Shown piece by piece: positions 1 to 5,311 of a DNA stretch of 7,572 nucleotides (positions within the stretch are counted from its first letter, which is position 1; each line of letters starts with the position of its first letter). The stretch comes from an uncultured Micrococcales bacterium. GTDB lineage: Bacteria; Actinomycetota; Actinomycetes; S36-B12; GCA-2699445. The notes under the pieces are model-generated. The model was not told the DNA's origin, searched no databases, and was given only the letters and a program-made list of their open reading frames with translations. The position numbers were made by a program, and so were the translations under genes. The DNA lies in NCBI GenBank assembly GCA_903915555.1, contig CAIWTL010000233.1, positions 1 to 7,572 of the forward strand, written 5' to 3'.

Positions 1-516
1 CCAGGGGGCCAGTTCCTGCCGCCAGGTGTCCGCGAGGGCCGCCACGGCGGACTTGGAGGTGGCCAGCGCGCCCATGAACGGGATGGTGAGCCGGTCGACC
101 AACGATCCGATGAACACGATCCGGCCCCTTGCCCGGCGCACGAGAGGCAGGACCGCCTGGGTGAGTGCCACCTGGCCGAAGAAGTCCACGTCGAACGACC
201 GGCGCAGGTCCGCCATCGGCATGATTTCCAGCGGCCCCGGCACGCCTATTCCGGCGATGTTGGCGAGGCCGGCCAAGCCGGCGGACCCGACGTGCTCGTC
301 GATCAGCGCCGCAGCCGCCGCAATGTCGTCCTCGTGGGTGACGTCGAGATGGACCGGTGTGACCAGACCGCTGCCCGTCGCCGTCGACTCCCTCGGACCT
401 TCGGCACGGTCACCGGCGAACACGTGCCAGCCCGCCTCCGCTGCGGCAATCATGGTGGCCCGACCGATGCCCGACGACGTGCCCGTGATGAGGACATGGC
501 GATGGCCGCATGACAT
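1..516 (-). CDS. Short-chain dehydrogenase/reductase (SDR), C-terminus off the window, degenerate active site
   Basis: The first 172 residues of a classical SDR are visible; the family usually has about 250-280, so roughly the last third lies beyond the left edge. It begins with a Rossmann cofactor motif TGTSSGIG (residues 11-18), has Asp58 in HLDVT, and NIAG at 86-89 where NNAG is usual. The region at 132-160 aligns with the Ser-Tyr-Lys segment: Ser138 and Lys155 are present, but the position of the catalytic Tyr (151) is Leu, codon CTG. The tetrad Asn position (111) is Asp. The numbers match the N111/S138/Y151/K155 spacing known from bacterial 3beta/17beta-hydroxysteroid dehydrogenase. The overall sequence resembles retinol-dehydrogenase-like SDRs, but the substrate cannot be named. 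The reading frame is intact, so this is not an obvious pseudogene; normal oxidoreductase activity is doubtful. The ATG at 516 is chosen for the perfect ribosome binding site 5 bases upstream. It is divergent from the thioredoxin-TPR gene. Confidence 0.88.
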   Translation of the reverse strand, partial: MSCGHRHVLITGTSSGIGRATMIAAAEAGWHVFAGDRAEGPRESTATGSGLVTPVHLDVTHEDDIAAAAALIDEHVGSAGLAGLANIAGIGVPGPLEIMPMADLRRSFDVDFFGQVALTQAVLPLVRRARGRIVFIGSLVDRLTIPFMGALATSKSAVAALADTWRQELAPW

Positions 517-521
517 GAGGG

Positions 522-527
522 CCTCCT
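522..527 (-). promoter_or_regulatory. Strong Shine-Dalgarno AGGAGG for the SDR gene
   Basis: A perfect AGGAGG lies 5 bases before the ATG at 516 on the minus strand. It fixes the start over the out-of-frame ATG at 511. It is the only strong ribosome binding site in the window. I see no convincing -10/-35 pair for this gene in 528-650. Confidence 0.75.
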
Positions 528-638
528 ACTGCTGAGTGCTGCGCCGAGTTCCGCTGTCTGCACTCGACGGTACTGCCCGGGACCACGTCGTCTCGCGGGT
601 TGTCCTGCCGTGGTGCGTAGGTCGTGGGAACTCGATGC

Positions 639-644
639 CAGAAT
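639..644 (+). promoter_or_regulatory. Possible -10 hexamer (CAGAAT) of a leaderless thioredoxin-TPR transcript
   Basis: CAGAAT resembles the actinobacterial -10 consensus TANNNT and ends 6 bases before the GTG at 651. That is the distance at which transcription would start at or next to the start codon. No purine-rich Shine-Dalgarno is present, and no recognisable -35 is seen 16-18 bases upstream. This is inference from spacing only. Confidence 0.35.
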
Positions 645-650
645 GGGCCC

Positions 651-1583
651 GTGAGCGATCCGAACAACCTGAACATCCGGGGCGCCGTGGATCTCGGTGC
701 CGTCGCCGCCCAGCGTGAGGCGCAGGCCCGAGCGGCCTCGGCTGCCGCCTCGGGGGCCTTGGACGGTGTCGTCCGCGACGTGACCGAGGCGACCTTCGAG
801 TCCGATGTCCTGCAGCAGTCGATGACGGTTCCCGTGGTCCTCGACCTATGGGCGTCATGGTGTCAGCCGTGCAAGACGCTGACACCGGTGCTCGAGGCCC
901 TGGCGGCGGAGTACGGGGGCCGGTTCGTCCTGGCCAAGATCGACGTGGACGCGAACCCACGTATCGCCCAGGCCTTCCAGGTCCAGTCCATCCCATCGGT
1001 GTTCGCGGTGATCCAAGGCCAGCCGCTTCCCCTGTTCCAAGGCGCGCTGCCGGAGTCGCAGATCCGGCCGCTGCTCGATGCCCTGCTCGACGAGGCGGCC
1101 AAGGTCGGGGTCGCCGGCGCCGCCGGGGAGCCCGCGGCGACCGAGGAGGAGGACGGGGCGGAACCCGTGGCGGATCCCGACGCCGAGGCGGCATACACCG
1201 CCATGGAGCAGGGGGAGTGGGCCACTGCGAGGGAGGCCTTCGAGCGGCTCCTGGCCCGGAAGCCCGACGACGCCGACGCGCGTGCCGGGTTCTCGGCGGC
1301 GAGTCTCTACGCGCGCATCGGCGACGTCGACCAGCAGGCGGCGATCGCGGACGCCGATGCGGATCCCGACGACGTGGCCAAGCAGGCAGTGGCGGCCGAC
1401 ATCGCCGCGGCCAACGGTGATGTCGACGGGGCATTCGCGCGGCTCATCGAGACTGTCCGGCGTACCGGTGGCGACGACCGTGCTGCGGCACGTGAGCACC
1501 TGGTGTCGCTCTTCGAGGTGATCGGCACGGCAGATCCTCGCGTGGCGAAGGCCCGCGCGGATCTGGCGAATGCCCTGTTCTGA
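651..1583 (+). CDS. Thioredoxin domain-TPR protein, CnoX/YbbN-type (co-chaperone-like)
   Basis: A 310-aa protein. Residues 1-40 are an Ala-rich, amphipathic N-terminal extension containing GAVDLGAVAAQ, a segment seen in actinobacterial members. A thioredoxin domain follows at about 41-150: strand VVLDLWASW, active site Cys71-Gln-Pro-Cys74, and cis-Pro at 115 in SIPS. An acidic linker (about 160-180, EEEDG...DPDAE) leads to helical TPR-like repeats from about 180 to the end, including AYTAMEQGEWATAREAFERLL. No signal peptide or membrane segment is visible, so it is probably cytoplasmic. E. coli CnoX (YbbN) has the same architecture and protects unfolding proteins from oxidation, handing them to chaperones; a similar role is inferred here. 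The intact CxxC means real disulfide reductase activity is also possible. An ATG at 624 in the same frame is an alternative start; GTG 651 is preferred for the conserved N-terminus and the -10-like hexamer before it. M. tuberculosis Rv1324, near glgB-glgE, is a likely counterpart (from memory). Confidence 0.88.
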   Translation: MSDPNNLNIRGAVDLGAVAAQREAQARAASAAASGALDGVVRDVTEATFESDVLQQSMTVPVVLDLWASWCQPCKTLTPVLEALAAEYGGRFVLAKIDVDANPRIAQAFQVQSIPSVFAVIQGQPLPLFQGALPESQIRPLLDALLDEAAKVGVAGAAGEPAATEEEDGAEPVADPDAEAAYTAMEQGEWATAREAFERLLARKPDDADARAGFSAASLYARIGDVDQQAAIADADADPDDVAKQAVAADIAAANGDVDGAFARLIETVRRTGGDDRAAAREHLVSLFEVIGTADPRVAKARADLANALF

Positions 1584-1604
1584 TCCGGGTCGAGGGCGTG
1601 GACC

Positions 1605-2237
1605 TCAACTGTCGAAGGTGGGTGGCGTCGTCCTCGTGCGCTTGAGTTCGTACAGCTGAGGTGTCGAGACGAGGGTCTGGATGCCGCTCCACAGGCGCAA
1701 CGCGTCATCGCCGCGCGGGACGGGGTTGACGACCGGGCCGAAGTAGGCGACGTCCGACGAGATGTCGGGCAGCCGGATCACCGGGGAGCCGACGTCGTCG
1801 CCCACGAGGTCCATGGCCTCCGTGTGACTGGCCCGCAGTGCGGTATCCCATGCGTCGGTGTCGGCGGCTTCCAGCAGGTGCGGGGGGAGTCCGACGGCGG
1901 CCAACGACTCGGCCAGGATGGCGTCGTCATCGGAGCGGCCGTCATGGTGGTAGCGCGTCGCGATCTCGGTGAAGAGGGGCCCGACCACCGCAGGGCCGTG
2001 CTGCTGTTCGGCGGCGGTGATCACCCGGACCGGTCGCCAGGCCCGGCGCATGAGATCGATGTACTCCTCGGGGAACTCCCTGCCGTCGTTGAGGACGGCG
2101 AGGGACATGATCCGCCAGCGGATGTCCAACGGGCGCAGCGTCGCCACCTCGATGAGCCATTCCGCGGTCAGCCAGGTCCAGGGACACAACGGGTCGAACC
2201 AGAAGTCGACGGGCGTGGGTGATGTCTGCTCGGTCAC
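1605..2237 (-). CDS. DsbA-family thioredoxin-fold protein, mycothiol-dependent nitroreductase (Rv2466c)-like, CPWT active site
   Basis: A 210-aa protein with a thioredoxin fold carrying an inserted helical domain. DFWFDPLCPWTW (11-22) holds the active site: Cys18 is kept, but the second Cys of CxxC is Thr21. The helical insert spans about 55-145, with DLMRRAW, AAEQQHGPAVVGPLFTEI and LGLPPHL-like segments. The cis-Pro region is GSPVI (Pro152), followed by YFGPVV and a C-terminal YELKRTRT motif. These blocks match the actinobacterial family of M. tuberculosis Rv2466c, a mycothiol-dependent reductase whose active site is CPWC (family knowledge). A single cysteine would still allow a mixed disulfide with mycothiol, as in monothiol enzymes, but not an internal disulfide; the reaction here is not proven. 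There is no signal peptide, so it should be cytoplasmic. The start is uncertain: GTG 2237 places the Cys at residue 18, close to Rv2466c, while GTG 2273 would add 12 residues. It is convergent with the thioredoxin-TPR gene, with a 21-base gap, and divergent from the SRPBCC gene. Confidence 0.85.
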   Translation of the reverse strand: MTEQTSPTPVDFWFDPLCPWTWLTAEWLIEVATLRPLDIRWRIMSLAVLNDGREFPEEYIDLMRRAWRPVRVITAAEQQHGPAVVGPLFTEIATRYHHDGRSDDDAILAESLAAVGLPPHLLEAADTDAWDTALRASHTEAMDLVGDDVGSPVIRLPDISSDVAYFGPVVNPVPRGDDALRLWSGIQTLVSTPQLYELKRTRTTPPTFDS

Positions 2238-2238
2238 G

Positions 2239-2251
2239 GGGACAGCGTCCC
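2239..2251. repeat. Small inverted repeat GGGAC-AGC-GTCCC directly upstream of the DsbA-like gene
   Basis: A perfect 5-bp inverted repeat with a 3-base loop lies one base upstream of the GTG at 2237. If that start is right, it could be an operator or a hairpin that affects initiation. If the real start is 2273, it is simply coding. Short GC-rich palindromes arise easily by chance here. Confidence 0.25.
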
Positions 2252-2284
2252 GCAAACCCCAGGCGCTCGCCACCAGGATGGATC

Positions 2285-2302
2285 CCCGGCGTCCCCGCCG
2301 GG
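2285..2302. repeat. GC-rich inverted repeat in the divergent DsbA-like/SRPBCC promoter region
   Basis: CCCGGCG (2285-2291) and CGCCGGG (2296-2302) form a perfect 7-bp stem around the loop TCCC. It sits about 20 bases upstream of the proposed -10 of the SRPBCC gene and upstream of either DsbA-like start, so it could serve as an operator for both genes. No known regulator's site is recognised. Confidence 0.35.
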
Positions 2303-2322
2303 AGTCGCCGGCGCCGCCCCGG

Positions 2323-2328
2323 TAGGTT
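2323..2328 (+). promoter_or_regulatory. Probable -10 hexamer TAGGTT of a leaderless SRPBCC transcript
   Basis: TAGGTT fits the actinobacterial TANNNT consensus and ends 7 bases before the ATG at 2336, so transcription would start at the ATG. There is no Shine-Dalgarno. No clear -35 is visible in the very GC-rich upstream sequence. Confidence 0.5.
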
Positions 2329-2335
2329 GTCGACC

Positions 2336-2929
2336 ATGAGTGATGCTGCCGAGGAGTTCCTCGACCGGGTGCTGGCCCACGAGAAGGACCTCTCCATGGA
2401 GAAGTTCAACTACACGTCGTGGAAGTTCGAGAACCGACCCACGAGCGAGGGGTTCGGGGTGCTGCCCGGTGTCGACGTCGACGTCGCTGCCATGGCGCAG
2501 CACATCCTGGACGTCGAGAACTATCCGGGCAACGTGAAGTACGTCGACGCCACCGAGATCGTCGAGCGCCGGTCGCCGACGGACGTCACCTACGTGCAGC
2601 GGATGAACCTGCCGGTCATCGGCAAGATCCAGGTCCAGATCCACCTGGCGGACTACGGCGTGCGTGAGGGCTGGCACATCATCGCCTGGGACCAGGACGA
2701 CGCCGGCACCGAGGCGCTCAACAAGAAGCAGGGCGCCCGGACCGCCTACAACCTGGGCGCCTGGCTGTTGGCGGAGGACGCGGTCGGCTACGCGCTGTCG
2801 TCCGCGCCGTTGAAGTCGGACATGAACACCCTCAAGTACATGGCGATGACCAAGGGCGCCGAGGCGACCGTCGGCGAGGTCCTGAAGCAGAACATCGAGG
2901 GCATGCTCGCCTGGACCGACCGCAGCTGA
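2336..2929 (+). CDS. SRPBCC/START-like (polyketide cyclase/lipid-transfer fold) family protein
   Basis: A 197-aa soluble protein. After an N-terminal helix (residues 3-20) the segment from about 40 resembles the SRPBCC/START fold: VDVDVAAMAQHILDVENYPGNVKYVDATEIVER (a helix-loop-strand pattern like the usual 'D...YP.W...' block), then beta strands DVTYVQRMNLPVIGKIQVQIHLADY (83-107) and EGWHIIAWDQ (111-120). After a variable 120-160 part it ends with a long C-terminal helix LKYMAMTKGAEATVGEVLKQNIEGMLAW (166-193), which closes the hydrophobic cavity in this fold. Such proteins bind lipids or other hydrophobic small molecules, or act as cyclases; no ligand can be deduced. There is no signal peptide and no cysteine. 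The start at ATG 2336 is supported by the -10-like TAGGTT at leaderless spacing; the frame stays open upstream to 2219 but that part overlaps the divergent gene. It is convergent with glgB. Confidence 0.7.
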   Translation: MSDAAEEFLDRVLAHEKDLSMEKFNYTSWKFENRPTSEGFGVLPGVDVDVAAMAQHILDVENYPGNVKYVDATEIVERRSPTDVTYVQRMNLPVIGKIQVQIHLADYGVREGWHIIAWDQDDAGTEALNKKQGARTAYNLGAWLLAEDAVGYALSSAPLKSDMNTLKYMAMTKGAEATVGEVLKQNIEGMLAWTDRS

Positions 2930-2973
2930 CCGCCGGGCAGGTCGATGCGCCCGGCGCGGCGGGCCTGGTCAGC
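2925..2973. terminator. Nested inverted repeat spanning both stop codons; probable bidirectional terminator
   Basis: The outer arms GCTGACC (2925-2931) and GGTCAGC (2967-2973) are perfect complements, and each contains the TGA stop of one of the convergent genes. Inside, GCCGGGC (2932-2938) pairs with GCCCGGC (2949-2955) around a 10-base loop, and the first inner arm directly continues the outer one. There is no T-run on either side, as is usual for actinobacterial hairpin terminators. It would stop transcripts from both the SRPBCC gene and glgB. Confidence 0.45.
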
Positions 2974-5140
2974 CGTCCCAGCGCAACCAGACCGAGGCCA
3001 ACGGGGGAAGCACCATCCGGGCCGAGGCAGGGCGGCCGTGCCACGGATCGTCCGTGGCTTCGACGCGGCCCAGATTCCCCACTCCCGAGCCGCCGTAGTC
3101 GAGGGCATCGGTGTTGACGATCTCGGTCCAGCCCCCGGCGTGGGGGAGTCCCAGGCGGTAGTCCTCGTGGACCACCGGTGCCATGTTGGACACGCACGCC
3201 ACGACCCCGCCGTCCCCGTCGAATCGCAGCCAGGAGAAGACGTTCCCCGCCGCGTCGTTGGCATCGATCCACTCGAAGCCGCTCGGGTCGTGGTCCTTGC
3301 GCCACATGGCGGGGTTGTCGCGGTAGGCGCGGTTCATGTCGGCCAGGCACTTCTGCAGACCTGAGTGGTTCGGATACTGGAGGAGGTCCCAGTCGAGGCT
3401 GCGTCCTTCGCTCCACTCGCGCCACTGCCCGAACTCGCCCCCCATGAAGAGCAGTTGTTTGCCCGGATGCGCCCACATGAATCCGTAGTAGGAGCGCAGG
3501 TTGGCGAACTTCTGCCAGTCGTCCCCGGGCATCTTGTTGATCATCGAGCCCTTGCCGTGCACCACCTCGTCGTGGGACAGCGGAAGGACGAACTGCTCCG
3601 TGTAGGCGTACATCATGGCGAACGTCATCTCGGAGTGGTGGTACTGCCGGTAGATGGGCTCCCGCGCCATGTAGTCCAGCGAGTCGTGCATCCATCCCAT
3701 GTTCCATTTGAAGCCGAATCCCAGGCCGCCCAGGTGGGTGGGTCGGGTGACGCCGGGCCACGCCGTCGACTCCTCGGCGACCGTGACGATGCCGGGGCAT
3801 CTTTTGTAGACGGTCGCGTTCATCTCCTGCAGGAAGGCCACGGCTTCCAGGTTCTCCCGGCCGCCGTACTCGTTGGGCAGCCATTCGCCCGGTTCCCGGG
3901 AGTAGTCCAGGTACAGCATCGAGGCGACCGCGTCGACCCGCAGTCCGTCGATGTGGAACTCCTCCAGCCAGAACACTGCGTTGGCGACCAGGAAGTTGCG
4001 CACCTCCGGTCGGCCGAAGTTGAAGACGAACGTCCCCCAGTCCAGCTGCTCCCCACGGCGGGGGTCCGGGTGCTCGTACAACGGCGTGCCGTCGAACCGC
4101 CCCAGGGCCCATGAGTCCTTGGGGAAGTGCGCGGGGACCCAGTCCATGATCACGCCGATGCCCGCCTGGTGCAGCCGGTCGACGAGGTGGCGGAACTGGT
4201 CCGGATTCCCGAACCTGCTGGTGGGCGCGAAGTAGGACGTGACCTGGTAGCCCCACGACGGCTCGTAGGGATGCTCGGTCACGGGCAGCATCTCGACGTG
4301 GGTGAAGCCGTTCGTCACCACGTAGGCGACAAGTTCCTCGGCCAGGTCCTCGTAGGACAGGCCTTTGCGCCACGACCCCAGGTGCACCTCGTAGACACTC
4401 ATGGGCCCGGTGTGGGGGTTCTCGTGCGCGCGTCGGTCCATCCAGCCCGCGTCGGCCCAGTCGTAGTCCGAGGTGAACACGACACTCGCCGTCTGCGGCG
4501 CCAGTTCGGTCGCGAAGGCCACCGGGTCGGCCTTGTCCCGCCACACGAAGTCGGCACCGAGGACCGAGAACTTGTATTTCGTGCCATCGCCGACGTCCGG
4601 GACGAACAGTTCCCACACGCCGGAGGAGCCGAGCGAGCGCATCGGGCTGCCGACACCGTCCCAGTAGTTGAAGTCTCCGACGACCCGGACACCGCGCGCG
4701 TTGGGTGCCCAGACGGCGAACGACGTCCCGGCGACCGGGCCGTGCAGGCTGTCGTACGTGTGGGTGTGCGCCCCGAGCACCTGCCACAACTGCTCGTGGC
4801 GCCCCTCGCCGATCAGGTGGAGGTCCACGTCGCCGAGGGTGGGGAGGAACCGGTAGGGGTCGTCGGCGGGCAGCGTGTTCCCGTCGTACTCGACGTCGAG
4901 CTTGTAGTCCGGTGTGCCGTCGATCGGGAGGACCACCCGCCAGATCCCGCGATGCTCGTGTTCCATCGGGTACCGCTGGTCCCCCATGACGACCGTCACG
5001 GACTGGGCGAGCGGTCGCATCGCGCGCACTGTGACGGCGTCGTCGTGGCGGTGCGGCCCGAGGATGTCATGCGGGCTGGCGTGGGCTCCGTCGACGAGCA
5101 GGTCCAGGTCCTCGGTGGGGACGGGGTAGGGCTGTGCCAT
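2969..5140 (-). CDS. glgB: 1,4-alpha-glucan branching enzyme GlgB (GH13)
   Basis: A complete 723-aa branching enzyme, close to the 728-731 aa of the E. coli and M. tuberculosis enzymes. It cleaves an alpha-1,4 linkage and re-attaches the fragment by an alpha-1,6 bond, making branches in glycogen or capsular glucan in the cytoplasm. The N-terminal region (about 10-105) starts with DLDLLVDGAHASPHDILGPH and is followed by a CBM48 module (about 115-220, FAVWAPNARGVRVVGDFNYW). The GH13 barrel follows: VYEVHLGSW, MDWVPAHFP, GLRVDAVASMLYLDYSR with nucleophile Asp403, VAEEST with acid/base Glu456, and LSHDEVVHGKGS with Asp524; these have the same spacing as E. coli D405/E458/D526. A beta-sandwich C-terminal domain ends in VWLRWDG. 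ATG 5140 is chosen over in-frame GTG 5161 for the typical MAQPYP-like N-terminus and the upstream hexamer. It lies 171 bases downstream of glgE on the same strand, but a hairpin and its own promoter candidate suggest separate transcription. Confidence 0.97.
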   Translation of the reverse strand: MAQPYPVPTEDLDLLVDGAHASPHDILGPHRHDDAVTVRAMRPLAQSVTVVMGDQRYPMEHEHRGIWRVVLPIDGTPDYKLDVEYDGNTLPADDPYRFLPTLGDVDLHLIGEGRHEQLWQVLGAHTHTYDSLHGPVAGTSFAVWAPNARGVRVVGDFNYWDGVGSPMRSLGSSGVWELFVPDVGDGTKYKFSVLGADFVWRDKADPVAFATELAPQTASVVFTSDYDWADAGWMDRRAHENPHTGPMSVYEVHLGSWRKGLSYEDLAEELVAYVVTNGFTHVEMLPVTEHPYEPSWGYQVTSYFAPTSRFGNPDQFRHLVDRLHQAGIGVIMDWVPAHFPKDSWALGRFDGTPLYEHPDPRRGEQLDWGTFVFNFGRPEVRNFLVANAVFWLEEFHIDGLRVDAVASMLYLDYSREPGEWLPNEYGGRENLEAVAFLQEMNATVYKRCPGIVTVAEESTAWPGVTRPTHLGGLGFGFKWNMGWMHDSLDYMAREPIYRQYHHSEMTFAMMYAYTEQFVLPLSHDEVVHGKGSMINKMPGDDWQKFANLRSYYGFMWAHPGKQLLFMGGEFGQWREWSEGRSLDWDLLQYPNHSGLQKCLADMNRAYRDNPAMWRKDHDPSGFEWIDANDAAGNVFSWLRFDGDGGVVACVSNMAPVVHEDYRLGLPHAGGWTEIVNTDALDYGGSGVGNLGRVEATDDPWHGRPASARMVLPPLASVWLRWDG

Positions 5141-5146
5141 GCGCCC

Positions 5147-5152
5147 ATCTTG
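5147..5152 (-). promoter_or_regulatory. Possible -10 hexamer (CAAGAT) of a leaderless glgB transcript
   Basis: On the minus strand CAAGAT ends 6 bases before the ATG at 5140. The context is strikingly like that of the thioredoxin-TPR gene: CAGAAT-GGGCCC-GTG there, CAAGAT-GGGCGC-ATG here. There is no strong Shine-Dalgarno. If GTG 5161 is the true start, this assignment fails. Confidence 0.35.
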
Positions 5153-5190
5153 GCGTGGCACTCATTCCCACGCGCGGCAGGCGGAGTGGT

Positions 5191-5270
5191 TCGGACCCTC
5201 GGCATCCACGTTCAGCTGTCGGCATCCATGCTCGGACCCTCGGCATGCACATTCAGCTCCCGGCCATGCT
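5191..5270. repeat. Two-copy imperfect tandem repeat (about 41 bp) upstream of glgB
   Basis: Copy 1 begins at 5191 and copy 2 at 5232; both open with TCGGACCCTCGGCAT. Over their first 29 bases they agree at 25 positions (differences at 16, 20, 28 and 29), then diverge with a small deletion. There is also a half-period of about 20 bases: GGCATCCACG (5201), GGCATCCATG (5221), GGCATGCACA (5242) and the weaker GGCCATGCTC (5262). The copies lie about 40-120 bases upstream of the proposed glgB -10, as expected for phased regulator sites two DNA turns apart. No known operator is recognised. It does not look coding in any frame. Confidence 0.75.
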
Positions 5271-5278
5271 CAGAAGGA

Positions 5279-5295
5279 TGCCGGGTATCCCGGCA
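5279..5295 (-). terminator. Hairpin terminator downstream of glgE
   Basis: TGCCGGG and CCCGGCA form a perfect 7-bp GC-rich stem with a 3-base loop, beginning 16 bases after the glgE stop. On the glgE-sense strand it is followed by TCCTTCT, a weak pyrimidine tract. This fits an actinobacterial intrinsic terminator and would limit read-through from glgE into glgB. Confidence 0.6.
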
Positions 5296-5311
5296 GTGCC
5301 GCGTTCCGGCC

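Noticed and set aside
26..1434. Open frames antisense to the SDR and thioredoxin-TPR genes (plus 26-535, minus 526-1434, minus 855-1499)
   Set aside because: Arg/Pro/Ser-rich translations with no domain; the opposite strand carries convincing SDR and thioredoxin proteins.
1588..1604. Possible terminator between the convergent thioredoxin-TPR and DsbA-like genes (GGTC...GACC)
   Set aside because: Only a 4-bp stem with a 9-base loop and no T-tract; too weak to call.
2832..4787. A 651-codon minus-strand frame inside glgB
   Set aside because: It overlaps glgB in another frame on the same strand, is extremely Arg/Pro/Gly-rich, and has no family features, whereas GlgB in the true frame has every catalytic motif.
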